A stretch of 64,000 nucleotides of DNA from Canna indica (taxonomy: Eukaryota; Streptophyta; Magnoliopsida; Zingiberales; Cannaceae). The notes beneath the pieces are model-generated. The model did not search any database. It was not told the origin of the DNA and saw only the letters and a program-made list of their open reading frames with translations. The stretch covers positions 45,891,501 to 45,955,500 of the forward strand of contig CP136893.1 in assembly GCA_034359265.1 (NCBI GenBank), read 5' to 3'. Below, in pieces: positions 43,685-55,985 of this stretch (positions within the stretch are counted from its first letter, which is position 1; each line of letters begins with the position of its first letter). Position numbers and translations under genes: made by a program.

Positions 43685-45240
43685 CCTCTGAGTCCAACTT
43701 GAATCCATTCTCTACATCGCCTCTCTGCACTAAGTCCTTCGTCAGTGCACAAAAGGCGTCCTCTCCCTGCGCGGCATGCAACATATCCACCAGTGTGGAT
43801 TGTACCCGCAGGTGCGCCACTAGGGCACCCGACGCTAACACCGCTAACATTGCTCCCCCATCCAAGCATAGTGCCAAGTCTCATGCTAACGACCTTCTCC
43901 CGACTGCCAAATGGGATAGGCTGCCCATAGACTTTCTGCTCAGTACGTCTGCCACCACATTGGCCTTCCCAGGGTGACACAAGATGGTACAATCATAATT
44001 TTTCAGGAGTTCGAGCCATCTACTTTGCCTTAAATTGAGCTCCTTTTGGGTGAGCAAGTACTGGAGGCTTTTGTGGTCGGTATAAATCTCACAAGCCTCA
44101 CCGTACAAATAGTGACGCCATAACTTTAGAGCAAACACTACTGCCGCCAGTTCCAAATCATGGGCTGGATAATTCTTTTCATGCACTTTCAACTGACGAG
44201 ACGCATAGGCAATAACCCTGCCATACTGCACCAGGACACAGCCCAGGCCAACCCGAGAGACATCACAGTATACCACAAATCCTCCTGAGCCAGAAGGTAC
44301 GACCAAAATTGGTGCTGACATTAGGCATTCTTTGAGCTTGAAGAAACTCTCCTCACACTTCCCGTCCCACTCAAATTTGACTTTCTTCTGGGTTAACCGA
44401 GTCAGAGGAACTGCAATTTTTGAGAAATTTTCTACAAACTTTCTGTAATACCCGGCTAAGCCCAAGAAACTACGGACTTCGGTCACACTGGTTAGCCGCT
44501 TCCAATCCTTTACTGCCTCTATCTTGGCAGGGTCCACACTGATTCCTTCCTTGGACACTATATGACCTAGGAATCCCACACTTTCTAGCCAAAACTCACA
44601 CTTGGTGAATTTGGCGTACAACTGATGTTTTCTGAGGGTTCCCAAGACCATTTCCAAATGCTTGGAGTGCTCCTCCTTGCTCTTGGAATACACTAGGATA
44701 TCGTCAATAAAGATGATCACAAATCTATGCAGATATTCTTTGAACACTCTGTTCATGAGGTCCATAAAGGCCGCAGGGGCGTTCGTCAACCCAAATGACA
44801 TTACCAGGAACTCATAATGGTCGTAGTCAGTCCTGAAGGCAGTCTTGGGTACGTCATGGTCTCGGATTCTCAGCTGATGCTATCCAGACCTCAAATCAAT
44901 CTTTGAAAACCACTGCGCCCCCTGCATCTGGTCGAACAACTCATCGATTCTAGGCAGCGAGTAACAATTCTTGATTGTCATCTTGTTGAGCTGCTTATAG
45001 TCGATGCACATGCGCATGGACCCGTCCTTTTTCTTCACAAATAGGATCGGAGCACCCCACGGGGACACACTTGGGCGAATGAAACCCAAATCCAGCAATT
45101 CCTGCAACTGTGCCTTTACATCACGAAGTTCAACCGGCGCCATCCTATAAGGTGGGATGGAGATCGATGCTGCCTCGGGCTGCAATTCAATGCAGAATTC
45201 AATTTCTCTCTCAAACGTCAATCCGGGCAATTCTTCTGGG
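43685..45240 (-). pseudogene. Gypsy(-) reverse transcriptase and RNase H
   Basis: Minus strand from [20 protein letters not shown] (45230) through [32 protein letters not shown], a stop at 44878-44880 where Tyr is expected, [32 protein letters not shown] and [20 protein letters not shown]. RNase H follows: [72 protein letters not shown] and [13 protein letters not shown] small frameshift lies near 43880. The best preserved part of this copy, and a useful comparator for gypsy(+). Confidence 0.92.
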
Positions 45241-46080
45241 AAGACATCAGGGAATCACAGATCATCGGAGTTCTACTAACCTCCTAAGCCGTCCCCCTTT
45301 TTCCTCGGCCACGGATACGAATGCCATCGGGGTGTTTCCCCTTGACTGCTTGGTCCTCTGGCTTCCTCTATTCAGACAATCTTTTCTAAAATGCCCAACC
45401 TACCCACATCTGAAGCATGCCTCTGTGCAGCCATAGTAAGTCCCCCAGTGCCTCCTGTTCCAGTGACCACACTACGGCATATCTGACCTCTGAGTGGCAC
45501 CCCTGACTATGTCGATCGTGCTGCCCTTGTCCTTGAACCTCCACAGCCTCGGCTACTATTATGTCCCCGACTCTACTGGTGATCCGTCAGTGCAACTGTC
45601 CCCTCAGAGTGCCAAGGCCGATCCCCTGAGCTGTAGGCTTACCATACGAGATGCTGCCTCAGATGAGCATCCCAGCTAAACACAAAACTCGTAGAAATCA
45701 GCCAGAAATTCGATGACCTCAACCTGCTTATCAGTCTCGGTGAACACCGAAGGTCTCAGTTTAACAATGTCCGCGTAGGTGGGGGGACTCTGGAATCCTA
45801 TCTGCTGGCACTACTGGCTCTGTCACCACTGGTACCACAGGTATCATTGGTACCGACTGCAGAGGCTGTTACGATTGCTATTGCTACCTCAATTCTTGCT
45901 CTCTGCGGGGCACCTCTGTCAACAAGGCCACCTGGGTCTATAGCTGAGCAACAATAGGGTCTTGTACCCCTTCCTCTAACTGCTCTCTCCCCTGGGTCGG
46001 CCCTGACCTCAGCCTCGGCGTCGGCCCTGGCGTTCAGTGGAATTACTACCACTGCCGCTCAATGCAGCATTGTGAGTCTC
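45241..46080 (-). pseudogene. Gypsy(-) gag remnant with protease deleted
   Basis: Minus strand. The start region (THNAALSGSGSNST at about 46035-46080) is followed by frame-broken capsid sequence (PTYADIVKLRPSVF, KQVEVIEFLADFYEFC, CSSEAASRMVSLQLRG, 45570-45790). A zinc knuckle CFRCG-stop-VGHFRKDC lies near 45375-45420. Only about 140 bp separate the knuckle from the EELPGL start of RT, against about 700 bp in gypsy(+), so the protease domain is deleted. Confidence 0.8.
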
Positions 46081-46277
46081 CATCACACTCGATTACAAGA
46101 AATTTTTTACCATTAATACCAACAAATTGTAACTGAAATTTAAATTACTAACCGCATGGTGCGCTGAGTGCAGTCGTGGTTGCCAGATCTCGTAGCATTA
46201 CTATACCGTAAGTCGACACGCTAGCATATGTCTCATATGGTACCCAACTCCTAGTCATAGTCAAGACCTAACCAAAA

Positions 46278-46289
46278 GCATTGATACCA
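46278..46289 (-). other. Gypsy(-) primer-binding site, mutated
   Basis: TGGTATCAATGC on the minus strand adjoins the 5' LTR end at 46294; two differences from TGGTATCAGAGC. Confidence 0.75.
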
Positions 46290-46293
46290 ACTT

Positions 46294-47476
46294 TGTCACA
46301 CCCCAACTTAGGGTCGTGTGACCGGCCAGGGTCTATGTCTTACCCCGAAGCCTACTACATACACTGACTAACAAGAAATCGGAAACACGTGAATAAAAAC
46401 AACGATGCAGCTTTATTCAAATTTTAAAGAAGGTTCACAATTTTTAATAAGAAGGGAAAAGTTACGAAACATCAACCATAATATGAAACAACTCAAATTT
46501 AAAGTCGAATACATATTTCAAATAGACACTCTCAGTGTATGAAAAACATCAGTCCTAGACCTCTAGACTATGACTACCATACGCTGCTACGAGATCTACG
46601 CCACTGCCTGCCCTCCAGCTGCACCATGACTCCAAGCCTCAACTCACTGATCGGGCTCTGAAAACAAGGAAAATAAACCATGAGTCCACATGGGACTCAG
46701 TGAGCGGTTCTTCCGAACCTCCACATAAATCCCCAATAATCACATATATATAAAACAACAAAATATAAAGTTAGGGATCTAGTTTATTTTTGATATGACA
46801 ACTGACCCCAAGGATCGTCCTGTATAGACCATATATTCATGTAACCAACCATAATAGCCTAACTAAACAACATGACATCCGACCATCAGGTCCTTCTCAT
46901 GAACTAGTGGTTCGGCTCTAACCAGCCCTACCTCCTAGTGACAATAATATACTGGTTGTACGGCCTACAAAGCATACAAGTGAAACAATGCAATCTCCGG
47001 GCCGTCGACTAGGATGGTCTGCTAGTCTCCGGACACCTACTGGGTTAGGGATAGCTAGTCCCACCCAACTGGGGTCTCACACCTAGCGGGTCCGCTTGTG
47101 CAATCTCAAGACCCAAATCATTGGCCGAGTCAAGCATTAGTCATTCCGACTATCCATGCTTCTCGGCAGACCATCACAATCACATCACACAAGCAAAGTG
47201 TCCTAGAGTTTCCTTATTTACAATCCCAGGCGTCCACCGCACACTACTACTCACTGGTTGTTCATTGGGTGTGTGTGACCTAGCTCGTCTACATTCGAGT
47301 TTCCATAAGTAGAACACACTTTAGAGTTTCCTACTAGTCATCTAGTGTCAAATGCTACATTTGCTAGTGTGAGCTACATATCATAAGTGTAGAATGTCCA
47401 AGTATATATGTGTCACAACCCCCAGGTTATAAGTTAGTTAACCTACTACTATTACCATGAATAACCACATGATTAT
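46294..47476 (-). repeat. Gypsy(-) 5' LTR, 3' half
   Basis: It ends (minus strand) at TGTGACA on 46294. It contains the acceptor-like TTTTCAG|AGCCC (46658) and the CACAAGCGGACCCGCTAGGTG block (47070-47100) matching 28230-28260. It is interrupted at 47476 by the gag-only element. Confidence 0.88.
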
Positions 47477-48264
47477 TGTTGGTGAAATGGCGACACTAGA
47501 GGGGGAGTGAATAGTGTGTTTACTATACGATTCACCTAAATTACAATTTTAATCGTTTACTTAATCATTTAGGCAATTTCCAATTCGAATGATTAGATGC
47601 GGAAGCTATAAATGATAAAGCAATAAGAGCAATCAAGAAATCAATGCAAACATGCAATTTGTAGTGGTTCGGCCCCAATGCCTACTCCACTACCTAAGCA
47701 CCCCGCTTAGGATTTCCAAAATAGGTTTTACTAGATTAATTGGAGTTTCCCTTACAAAGAGGACTTTGCACCGAAAAGTCTCCGCTCTCTAACCAGAGGC
47801 ACTAGCACACCCAGAAGTATCCCGCCTTCCTATCGAGAGCACTTTCCCACATCAACTTAAGGGACAACTAGAACTAATCCTAGTAATCACTAAGTATACA
47901 CAAGTGGCTTTACTCCTTCTACACCTAGGATACCACTTTACACAACAAGACCTAACAGCCCTAGGTCTTTACACAGACACAAATCCAAAAACAGTTTAAA
48001 TAACAAGTAAAATTTACAGTTGAAAAGAGCTTAAAATGAAACCAAGATTCTGTGCTCTTTTGCAATTCTTCAATCCTTCAACTCGTCAAGTAGTGGAGCT
48101 TGAATCAATACCCGAGTTTAGGAGCAAAGCTTGTACGCTTGAAAAAAATGTCACGGACAGAGAAGCAGTGCAAGCTTTTTGGAAGGCTTCAAATCTTCCT
48201 CTTAGAATGCTCAATGAATGATGTAGAAGTCAAGGAAGAGGATTAAAAGAATCATATGAGGGTA

Positions 48265-48272
48265 TATTTATA
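48265..48272 (-). promoter_or_regulatory. LTR TATA box, gag-only element
   Basis: TATAAATA on the minus strand in GGGTATAAATATACCC, 51 bp downstream of the palindrome cluster. Confidence 0.6.
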
Positions 48273-48322
48273 CCCTGTGAAGAAACGACACTCAACGGAT
48301 AGAAAACTATCCGTTGTAGACC

Positions 48323-48610
48323 GCCGATCGATTGGTCGGTCGATCGACCGATCGACCGCTCTCTTTTCTCTCTAGTCGATCGACCGATGGGTCGACCGCC
48401 CAGACGCAAATCGTGATCCGTGATCTTCGATCGACCCGTCGGTCGACTGACGTGATTGCATCTCTGGCTTATACGCGGGTCGATCGACCGACGGGTTGAC
48501 CTCCCGAGCTGCTGCCCATTTTGGGCTTCCATCGATCGACTGCTCGGTTGACCGAAGTAGCTCTGCGCTTTTTACTTACACTATTCGATCGACCGCCTGG
48601 TCGATCGAAC
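48323..48610. repeat. Palindrome cluster in LTR (GGTCGATCGACC type)
   Basis: About a dozen overlapping variants of GGTCGACC, CGATCGACCGA and TCGGTCGA, nearly all self-complementary, in 290 bp. Parallel clusters lie at 22425-22573, 38136-38278 and 61790-62000, each just upstream of the LTR TATA box. Confidence 0.85.
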
Positions 48611-48945
48611 TTAGGCTGAATTGATTTTTTTAGCTTCTTTTCTTCCGTGCTTCATTTTTGGGTTCCGGCTTTCAATGAGCATCATCTTGGAGAGCATTTG
48701 GCGTGCTCTTTGGACTCGTCCAAGCCACTTTTGTGCACTCGTCGATCTTCAAGAATCTTCCGCGATGAACCCGAGCGCGACGGTCAATGTCCTTCTAATT
48801 TCCGTTTTCTCTAATTTTTCCGATCGAGGACATCGAACGCTAATTGATATGGAACCTGAAATATATACTCAATGAAATCATTAGTCCCATGTTTGTTATC
48901 ATCAAAACCGAGATTAAGGCTAAGGTTGAAAACCTAAAGCCAAAA

Positions 48946-51702
48946 ATCTCTCCCTTTTTGATGATGACAAACATCCTTAAGAAAATATATCATTAAAGCA
49001 ATAAGGATATTAACTAAGGGATTTCTCCCCCTATCAACATGCATATCTATGGGATAAACTCCCCCTAACTATATGCATGGATTTCCTATATTTTCCTCCC
49101 TATTTACCTATACTTTTCTCCCCCTTTTTCTTTATACACTTCTCCCCCTTTTTCTTATACTTCTCTCCCCCTTTTGACATCAATCAAAAAGGTCAAGAAA
49201 AGTCTATCTATTCAAAGGGATGAAACACAATTACATACATGGGGTTGAGACTCTAAAGAGTATTTTTCATGAAACATGAAAATCTCAACCAAGGGATGGA
49301 AAACAAATATCTAATGAGAAACAAAATCATACATGAAAAAATAGATACAATTCAAAGCTAAATCATGTATGCACTCAAGTATTATGAACTTAGCATGATT
49401 TCGTTCAAAGTATGCTTGAAACCATGGAAATGCTAAGTAGCAAGTTTTGCTATCTACTCATGTTTTCTCATAACTTAGTCATTAAGACATCAAACATGAG
49501 ATAATGTAAGTGTATGAATCAAGTTTGGGCTTTAGATGAGATTTTTAAGTTTATTTGTTGACTTAGGTCAACCTACACCTTAAAATTAAAAAAAAAATCA
49601 AGCTTTTAAATCTAAACAAAATCATATTTTTGAAACTAATTTGTTTGGATTAAAATTTTTGATACCAATTATTGAATGGTCATTTGAAATGCATGTATCA
49701 AGTTTGAACTCAAAAATGAATTTAAAAAGGAATCAAAGTTCATTTTTCATCCTATATTGATTTTAATCAAAAGCTTATTTCTAGGTATCATTCAAAATAT
49801 CAAAATCATGTCTAGGCACGATTTTACTCAAGAAATTGTGTGAATGATATTAGAAATGGAATTCAAATGGTGTTCATGAGTTTTCATTTGAAGTTTTTGA
49901 GGAAAAATCAAAGTATAGAAAAGATTGATATCTCAAATAAGTGATACTTTGATTTTTTTCTTAAAAAATCCAACTTCAAAATTCCATTATAAATTAGATT
50001 CTTGATGAAACTTCTTGAAATTTTTACACACCAGACTAGATTTTTCAATGACGGTGCAGCTTCAAGAATCATCTAAAAATGATTTTTCTATATTTTTCTA
50101 GAAATAACTAAAATTAACACCAAAAGTAGGTTGAAATGGTATTTTTGCAATTTTCAGTTATTCTTAAAAGCTTGTTCAATTTTCATTCAAACTTTCATGA
50201 CACCACATGATGGTCATGTAAAGAGTATATGTCAAGTTTGAAATGAAAATTATGTCCTTAAGTCAAGATATCAACCTAGCATGGTTTCATTCAAAACTAA
50301 ACTAGTTTTTATGAAACTTGCTAAGTTTCAATCTTAACATTTACTCATGATATTTCAAACTTAAACCTATGGATACCTAACATGAGTAAATCTAAACTAG
50401 CTTGTTCCACAAATATGGATTGAAAATGAGACCTTTAAGTCAATTTATTGACTTGGGTCAACTTAGTTCAAAAGAGGTTTTCATGAAACCACATCTATTT
50501 CATTTTATCCATATCCATATGAATTTTTCATTCTAAGAGCACGGAAACATGTCATACTAATTCCTAAACATGTTTATGAAGTTTTGGACTTAAAATGAAT
50601 TTTTCAAGTCGATTTGTTGACTTGGGTCAAACCATTTTAGCTTAAGTCCCCTAAAATGAGATACCAATTGTATTTGATCATCTAGACATGAATTTTCAAG
50701 TTTTAAATATCTAGACTTATGAGATATGTGTATCTAAATATGTTCATTTCATTTTTAACTTAACATGAAGTCTCTAAAGAAGAATTTAACCTAGTTCAAT
50801 TTCATAAATATCATGATATCATGAAATGAGCTAAGTTATCAAGATTTTTCTTACTCATGAAAATTCAAACATCATGCAACATCAATCATGAGTATAGAGA
50901 CATCACTAAAGCATTAATATTCAATTATTTTTCAAATATTTTTCTGCAAAAATAAAATTCATACCTTTTTTCTTGAAAATTTGCCCAACTTTTTCATTTC
51001 CTTTTTCATTTTCTTTTAGATAGCATAGTTTTCCAATTCTTAACTTGCAAGTAGACTTTATTAGTATCATAATGAAATAATATGACTACTAGCAAGCTAA
51101 CATACTAAATAGCACAAGTTTAATGTAAAGTTTCAAATAAAAATCTTAACCTATGCTAGATAGTAGAGATTCATTTAAAGAAAGATTTTACCATGATATC
51201 AAAAAGAATCTAAGGAGATCTTAAGATGTGAGACATTTAAGGGATAAGATCTCTAATCATGTTAAACTAGTTTGGACTTAATAGGAATGTCTCTAATAGC
51301 AAGTATCAACCTAGAGCAAGTTTCATTCAATGAAATTTGCCTAAGGTGCTAAGATTTCACCTACTCATGAGAAATCAAAGGTTTAACATGCAATTACAAT
51401 CATGAGTATTGAGACATTATTTGAGCTTAAGCATTGAGGTATAACACTAAGATTTTGAATTTATCAAAGTTATACCCTATTCATGATAATTTGCCAAACT
51501 AATCTTTTTCTTCCTAATTAGCCTTCCTAAAATATTTATAACTTGCAAGTATACTTTATACGTAGAAGATGAAACTAAATCTACATGCAAGCTATCAAAC
51601 TAAATAGTGAAGAGAAAAACCAAGTATCATTTATCAAATTCCACTTCACTAAATAGCATGGATTCATTTTCATATAAATCAATCATGATAGCAAAATGAA
51701 TC
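48946..51702 (-). other. Non-coding body of the gag-only element, part 1
   Basis: 2.76 kb of AT-rich DNA without open frames of note. It begins with pyrimidine runs (CCCCCTTTT, 49025-49180), typical of the region before a copia purine tract. It includes three diverged copies of a phrase around TTGTTGACTTGGGTCAA (about 49555, 50435, 50610) and repeated CATGA/AAGTTTGA phrases. Its minus strand would normally encode pol in a complete element; no pol motif is seen in any frame. Confidence 0.7.
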
Positions 51703-51902
51703 CACTACAAGAAAACAGGGCTTCACCGACGGATTTATTACCAACGAACAGTTTCTGTTGGTATTACCAACAAAATCACCAACAAATATATATTTTGTTG
51801 GTAAAATTTACAAAATCCTATATTTTTTTCCATTCCCTCTCTTTTTTCCAGCCACACGCTTCCCCCCATCCGACAAAACCTATGCCCTTTTTTTTTCTCC
51901 AA

Positions 51903-52110
51903 CTGCGAGTCCGCGACACTTCCCCTCCGACCAAATCTCTCGAGCCGCGACACTTCTCCTCCGACCAAATCTAGCGCTCCTTCCTTTTCTCCAGCCGTGA
52001 GTCCACGACACTTCACCTCTGACCAAACCTCTTGAGCCGCGACACTTCTCCTTCAACCAAATCTAGCGCTCCGTCCTTTTCTCCAGCCGTGACACTTGCC
52101 CTCCGACCAA
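51903..52110. repeat. About 92-bp tandem repeat in CACTA-2
   Basis: Two full units (about 51903-51997 and 51998-52089) and a partial third, each containing CCGCGACACTTCTCC and CCAAATCTAGCGCTCC, and ending CTTTTCTCCAGCCG. GACACTTC recurs twice per unit, so the unit is itself an internal duplication. Confidence 0.85.
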
Positions 52111-55100
52111 ATTTTGCGCCCCTTTCACTTCCCCAACTTGGGATGTGGCCGGTGTCTGCTCGATTTTGATCCTTTTAGCTCTCACCATTGAGCGTGCCCT
52201 ACATGGATTAACCCTGGTTTGCAACATCTCTTCCCCTCTCTCTCTTCTACCTTCCATGGCTAAATGCTCATGTTGTGATGGTGTTTTCACTAGTTGCTCA
52301 AGAGGAGAAAGAGGAAAACCCTCAACCAAGCTCTCAATAAGCAAGTAATTATATTCTCTTCTACCTTAATCCATGGCTAAATGCTCATCTCCTTCCTTTT
52401 TTTTTTCATACTCAATAAGCAAGTAATTATATTCTCATGACCTAAAATCTGGCCACTTGTTGAACAAGATTCAAAAGTACTAGCACACTTGTTTCTTACA
52501 AGATTTGGTTGAACTTTAACTGATTTGATCCAAGTTCACAAATTCATCACCAGATTTTGTGCATATGGTTAGTTAGAAGAGTGATAGGCTATGACATATA
52601 TGAGTCACCAGATCTTCTAATCTCTACCACTGAAATATTTTTTGGTTTCATTCAGTTATCTTCGCCATCTTATTTTTATGATACAAATTAGATTTTCATG
52701 CATTCACCGAAATGTAGCTTTTACCTTCTAGTTTATTTGGATGTTCAATTGGTATAGAAGAGCATCTTGCAGAGGAAGACTTGATTTAGTATTTATCCAA
52801 ATAGATTGTGTTTGTGCCTTACCTTAGGCAGCTCATATAACATTGCCCCATTCTTAATTTTTACTACTTGATTTCATGTTTAGTAACTGTTATATTTCAC
52901 ATGTTATCTTAACATATCGTAAAGCAACACGAAACAGATCTGTGAAGAAAGATATGAGTCATGCTCTGGTGCTGATAACACTCCACTAGCAAAGCATGTG
53001 GTTTCATCGGAAGATGATGTGGATAAAGCTTGTTTGAGTGATTCTAGATTAGTCCAGTGTCTGCAGATACAACGATAGAGCAGTAGTAGAGGATGGAGTT
53101 GAAATTCATTCAATTGGTGATGTTTAAATACTAAGCCACTCATTACTTAGTAGTTGATACTAATTTACTATGTTTACTCTTCACTAGTTTCTAGAATTGT
53201 AGACATTCTCTTGGTAACTTTGAGAAGTGCTACCAGTCTAGAAGACCATTGATTGAAATCACTTGCAGCAAACACCATAACAACAACAACCTGGTAAAAT
53301 ACCTTCCTTTTTTACATGATACTACAAGCATTGGTGTTTAGATATTCAATGTATATGACTCATATGATGTGGTCGCACGAACTAACATATAAGATGATAT
53401 GAAGTATCTTTCAGTAATTCAACCTTTTTAAATTTGTTTTGGTTAGATTGATTTTGCTAAGATACTTGTACATCAAGCAAAGTTGCTTCTATATTTTATG
53501 AAGTTTTAGTTGAGACACTCTAATCTGAAATAAAAAAGATGATATGAAGTTTACGTTAAATTTGCTTCCATATTTTATTATAATTTCACCTTCCTATGAG
53601 GTATTTGTTTTAGACAAATATGTGAAAAACAATTTTCATCTCCTGTTGTACTTGATTCACACCCTTCTCAGCCTTTTCAATGCACACTAACCTTTTTTGC
53701 TAAGCTTCACCTCACTTTTAGTTCCATTTTGGATAAAAAATATTCTTTGCATAAAGTTTCTAGCATGTATTGCTTCTAGAGAATGCACTTGAATTGTCTA
53801 ACTAGTGTATGAACAATATTGTTGTTGTTGCTTCTACCTCGATTGCAACTTTGCAAGTCACCTCCATTTCTGTTGTTGCTTCTTCCAATATGTATACTTG
53901 TTTTGCTGATGGTGTTGGCTTTCAAGCCCTCCGATGTTCGAGTAATCGCCGCCTCCTACTTGTAACTAAAAACTTGAAGAAATTTCCATTTAGCATGAAA
54001 CTAGTCAACTGTGCTCCATTTTTGTTCCTTGCTTCAAACTATACACTATGTGAACATGTATTTAGCTTCAAAAGAACTAAAAGGTAGGAGAACATCTAAA
54101 CTACTAAAGTCAAACAGTCTTGTTTATCCAATGGAAGCAGAAGAAGCTTGAATCACTACAAGCTAAATTTAAAGTTGGTGGTAGTGATGCAGAAGAAGAG
54201 AAAAAGTAGGCTACTCTATATAGTTGAACTATACCTGAATGAAAGAGTGGAAGAAGAATAAAAAAAGGAGAAGAATATCAATAAATTAAGAAGAGGGAGC
54301 AAAAAATGTGAGAATTGGGAGGTTGGTGTTGCTATTTTGGAGCTCAAAAGTGAGTGATGGGGAAGAAGGTGGAATATATACGAGGATGTGCTAAAGTAGT
54401 GTGTGAAGATCCACTAACTTCCTTTTTTTTCTTTGCAATAATGCACTTGGAGAAGATGGCTTAGAACATTGGGGATTGGGATCTTTTGGAGCTTTTGCTC
54501 TTTTGAGATTAATTAAGATGATTTCCTTCAATCCTCCCTCTTTCAAACTTTAATCAAATTAATTCATGAAGCATGCTTTCAATTGATCAAGATCATGAAT
54601 TCATATTAAACTAGTCTCCACTGGGAACCTCAAAAGGTTGCTTGCTTTTTCGATCAGAGGTTCATTCCTAATCTATGAAATATGTGAGAACTATATCTGA
54701 TGTGACTAAGTTTTTAAAAACCGTTATATTATTATAATTCATATAGCTGAACTATTTTTAATTTTTTTTTTACCATTGCATTACAATTTATTCCCATAAG
54801 GGCATTACTAGATCTGCATGCCTTAATTAACCATCTGGGTTAGTAGAGGTTGACCTTTTTCTACTAAGCTAGTTGATCCAATATAGATTTATTATGATCA
54901 TTAGGATAAGAAAGGGTAGCCATACTAGAATCTCACTCAATCAGCATAGATGATTTCTTTCTAAATTATAAAAGCATCAACACATATATGTTACACAATT
55001 TTGCATGATCACTTATAGTACTCCAAAAACTTCATGAACTATGCATGATGATGATTATTGACTAATCTTGCTGGTCTTTTAGATGGGTCTTATACCCAAA

Positions 55101-55509
55101 TACTTCTCTGTAAACTACAGCAGAATTGCATTGGGAATTAGAGGGTTGTTTACAATATGACAACTTCTAAATTAGCATTGAAAAATGTTCTGGAGTTCTC
55201 CACTGTACAATTTGAAATAGTCAAACCAATGGGACAGAGAAGATTATCAAGAGACACTGTAATTTTTTGAGAAGAATAGAGGAATGGTTTCTATATAAGG
55301 AGAAATATTTTTTAAAAATTATGGTTTTCAAAACATCTGTAGCTTTGTAAGATGTAAATTTAAAGAGAAGTACTTGTAGGTGGAAATCAGTGAAAAGGAA
55401 AGCAACTTCCTTTTTCTTGTTTACTATGGATCTTTGACCACCTTTTTTCTTTCATTCATTATTTTTCTTTTTCTTGTTTACTGTAAATTATTTTCCTCCA
55501 TGCTTGTAA
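52111..55509. other. CACTA-2 interior without recognisable genes
   Basis: AT-rich DNA, mostly free of long frames. A 92-codon plus-strand frame at 53809-54087 resembles nothing I know and has no upstream exon. By position this stretch replaces the TNP2 gene, which has been deleted or has decayed beyond recognition. Confidence 0.5.
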
Positions 55510-55599
55510 GCATAGCTTGCTGAAGTAGCCGCTACATATTCAGCTTCGACTGATGATAATGTAGTTGAATTCTGCTTTTTAGAACACCAGCACACTGTA
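55510..55599 (-). pseudogene. 90-bp copia RNase H fragment inside CACTA-2
   Basis: The minus strand translates VCWCSKKQNSTTLSSVEAE followed by YVAATSASYA, the highly conserved copia RNase H core. No flanking copia sequence is recognisable on either side, so only about 30 codons were captured. Confidence 0.8.
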
Positions 55600-55600
55600 C

Positions 55601-55837
55601 TTGCTTCAACTTTCAATAACAATACAACCTATTATGCCTACAACTGAGTTGGATTTGTTAAATGTTAATGTTGACAACGATGGTATAGTTGATGTAGTAG
55701 ATCAACATGAAGAATTTTTTTTAAGAACTCAAAGACAAGCCATTGAGGAGGATGAAGAAGCGGACACTATAGACACGGAAGATAGTGAAGATGATGAAGT
55801 TGACGAGTATTTGTCAAATGAGGAGAATGATGATTGA
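55601..55837 (+). pseudogene. TNP2-type C-terminal acidic tail
   Basis: The frame ends DEEADTIDTEDSEDDEVDEYLSNEEND, an Asp/Glu tail like that ending the CACTA-1 transposase (8760-8865), in the same position relative to the following TNP1 gene (about 150 bp upstream). The catalytic domain is absent. Confidence 0.6.
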
Positions 55838-55985
55838 AACTTTTTTTGTGTAAGTTTACTTTTGATGATCACTTATAAAATCATTGTGAACATGATGACA
55901 TACTCTCATTTGTTTGTAATTTATTTTTTTCTAAAATTCATGTGTCTTGAATTATTAACTATTCTTAATGCACTTTTAGTAAGTA

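Larger units (their letters stand above)
47477..48945 (-). repeat. 3' LTR of the gag-only element
   Basis: 1469 bp. The minus-strand start is TTTTGGCTTTAGG (one change from TGTTGGC), the end is CACCAACA. TATA box at 48265-48272; dense GGTCGACC/CGATCGACC cluster at 48323-48610. Confidence 0.88.

Noticed and set aside
48323..48610. Palindrome cluster as a satellite or origin
   Set aside because: It occurs only inside LTRs at a fixed position relative to the TATA box, so an LTR promoter feature fits better.
53809..54087. 92-codon plus-strand frame in CACTA-2
   Set aside because: No family resemblance, AT-rich context, no supporting exon structure.
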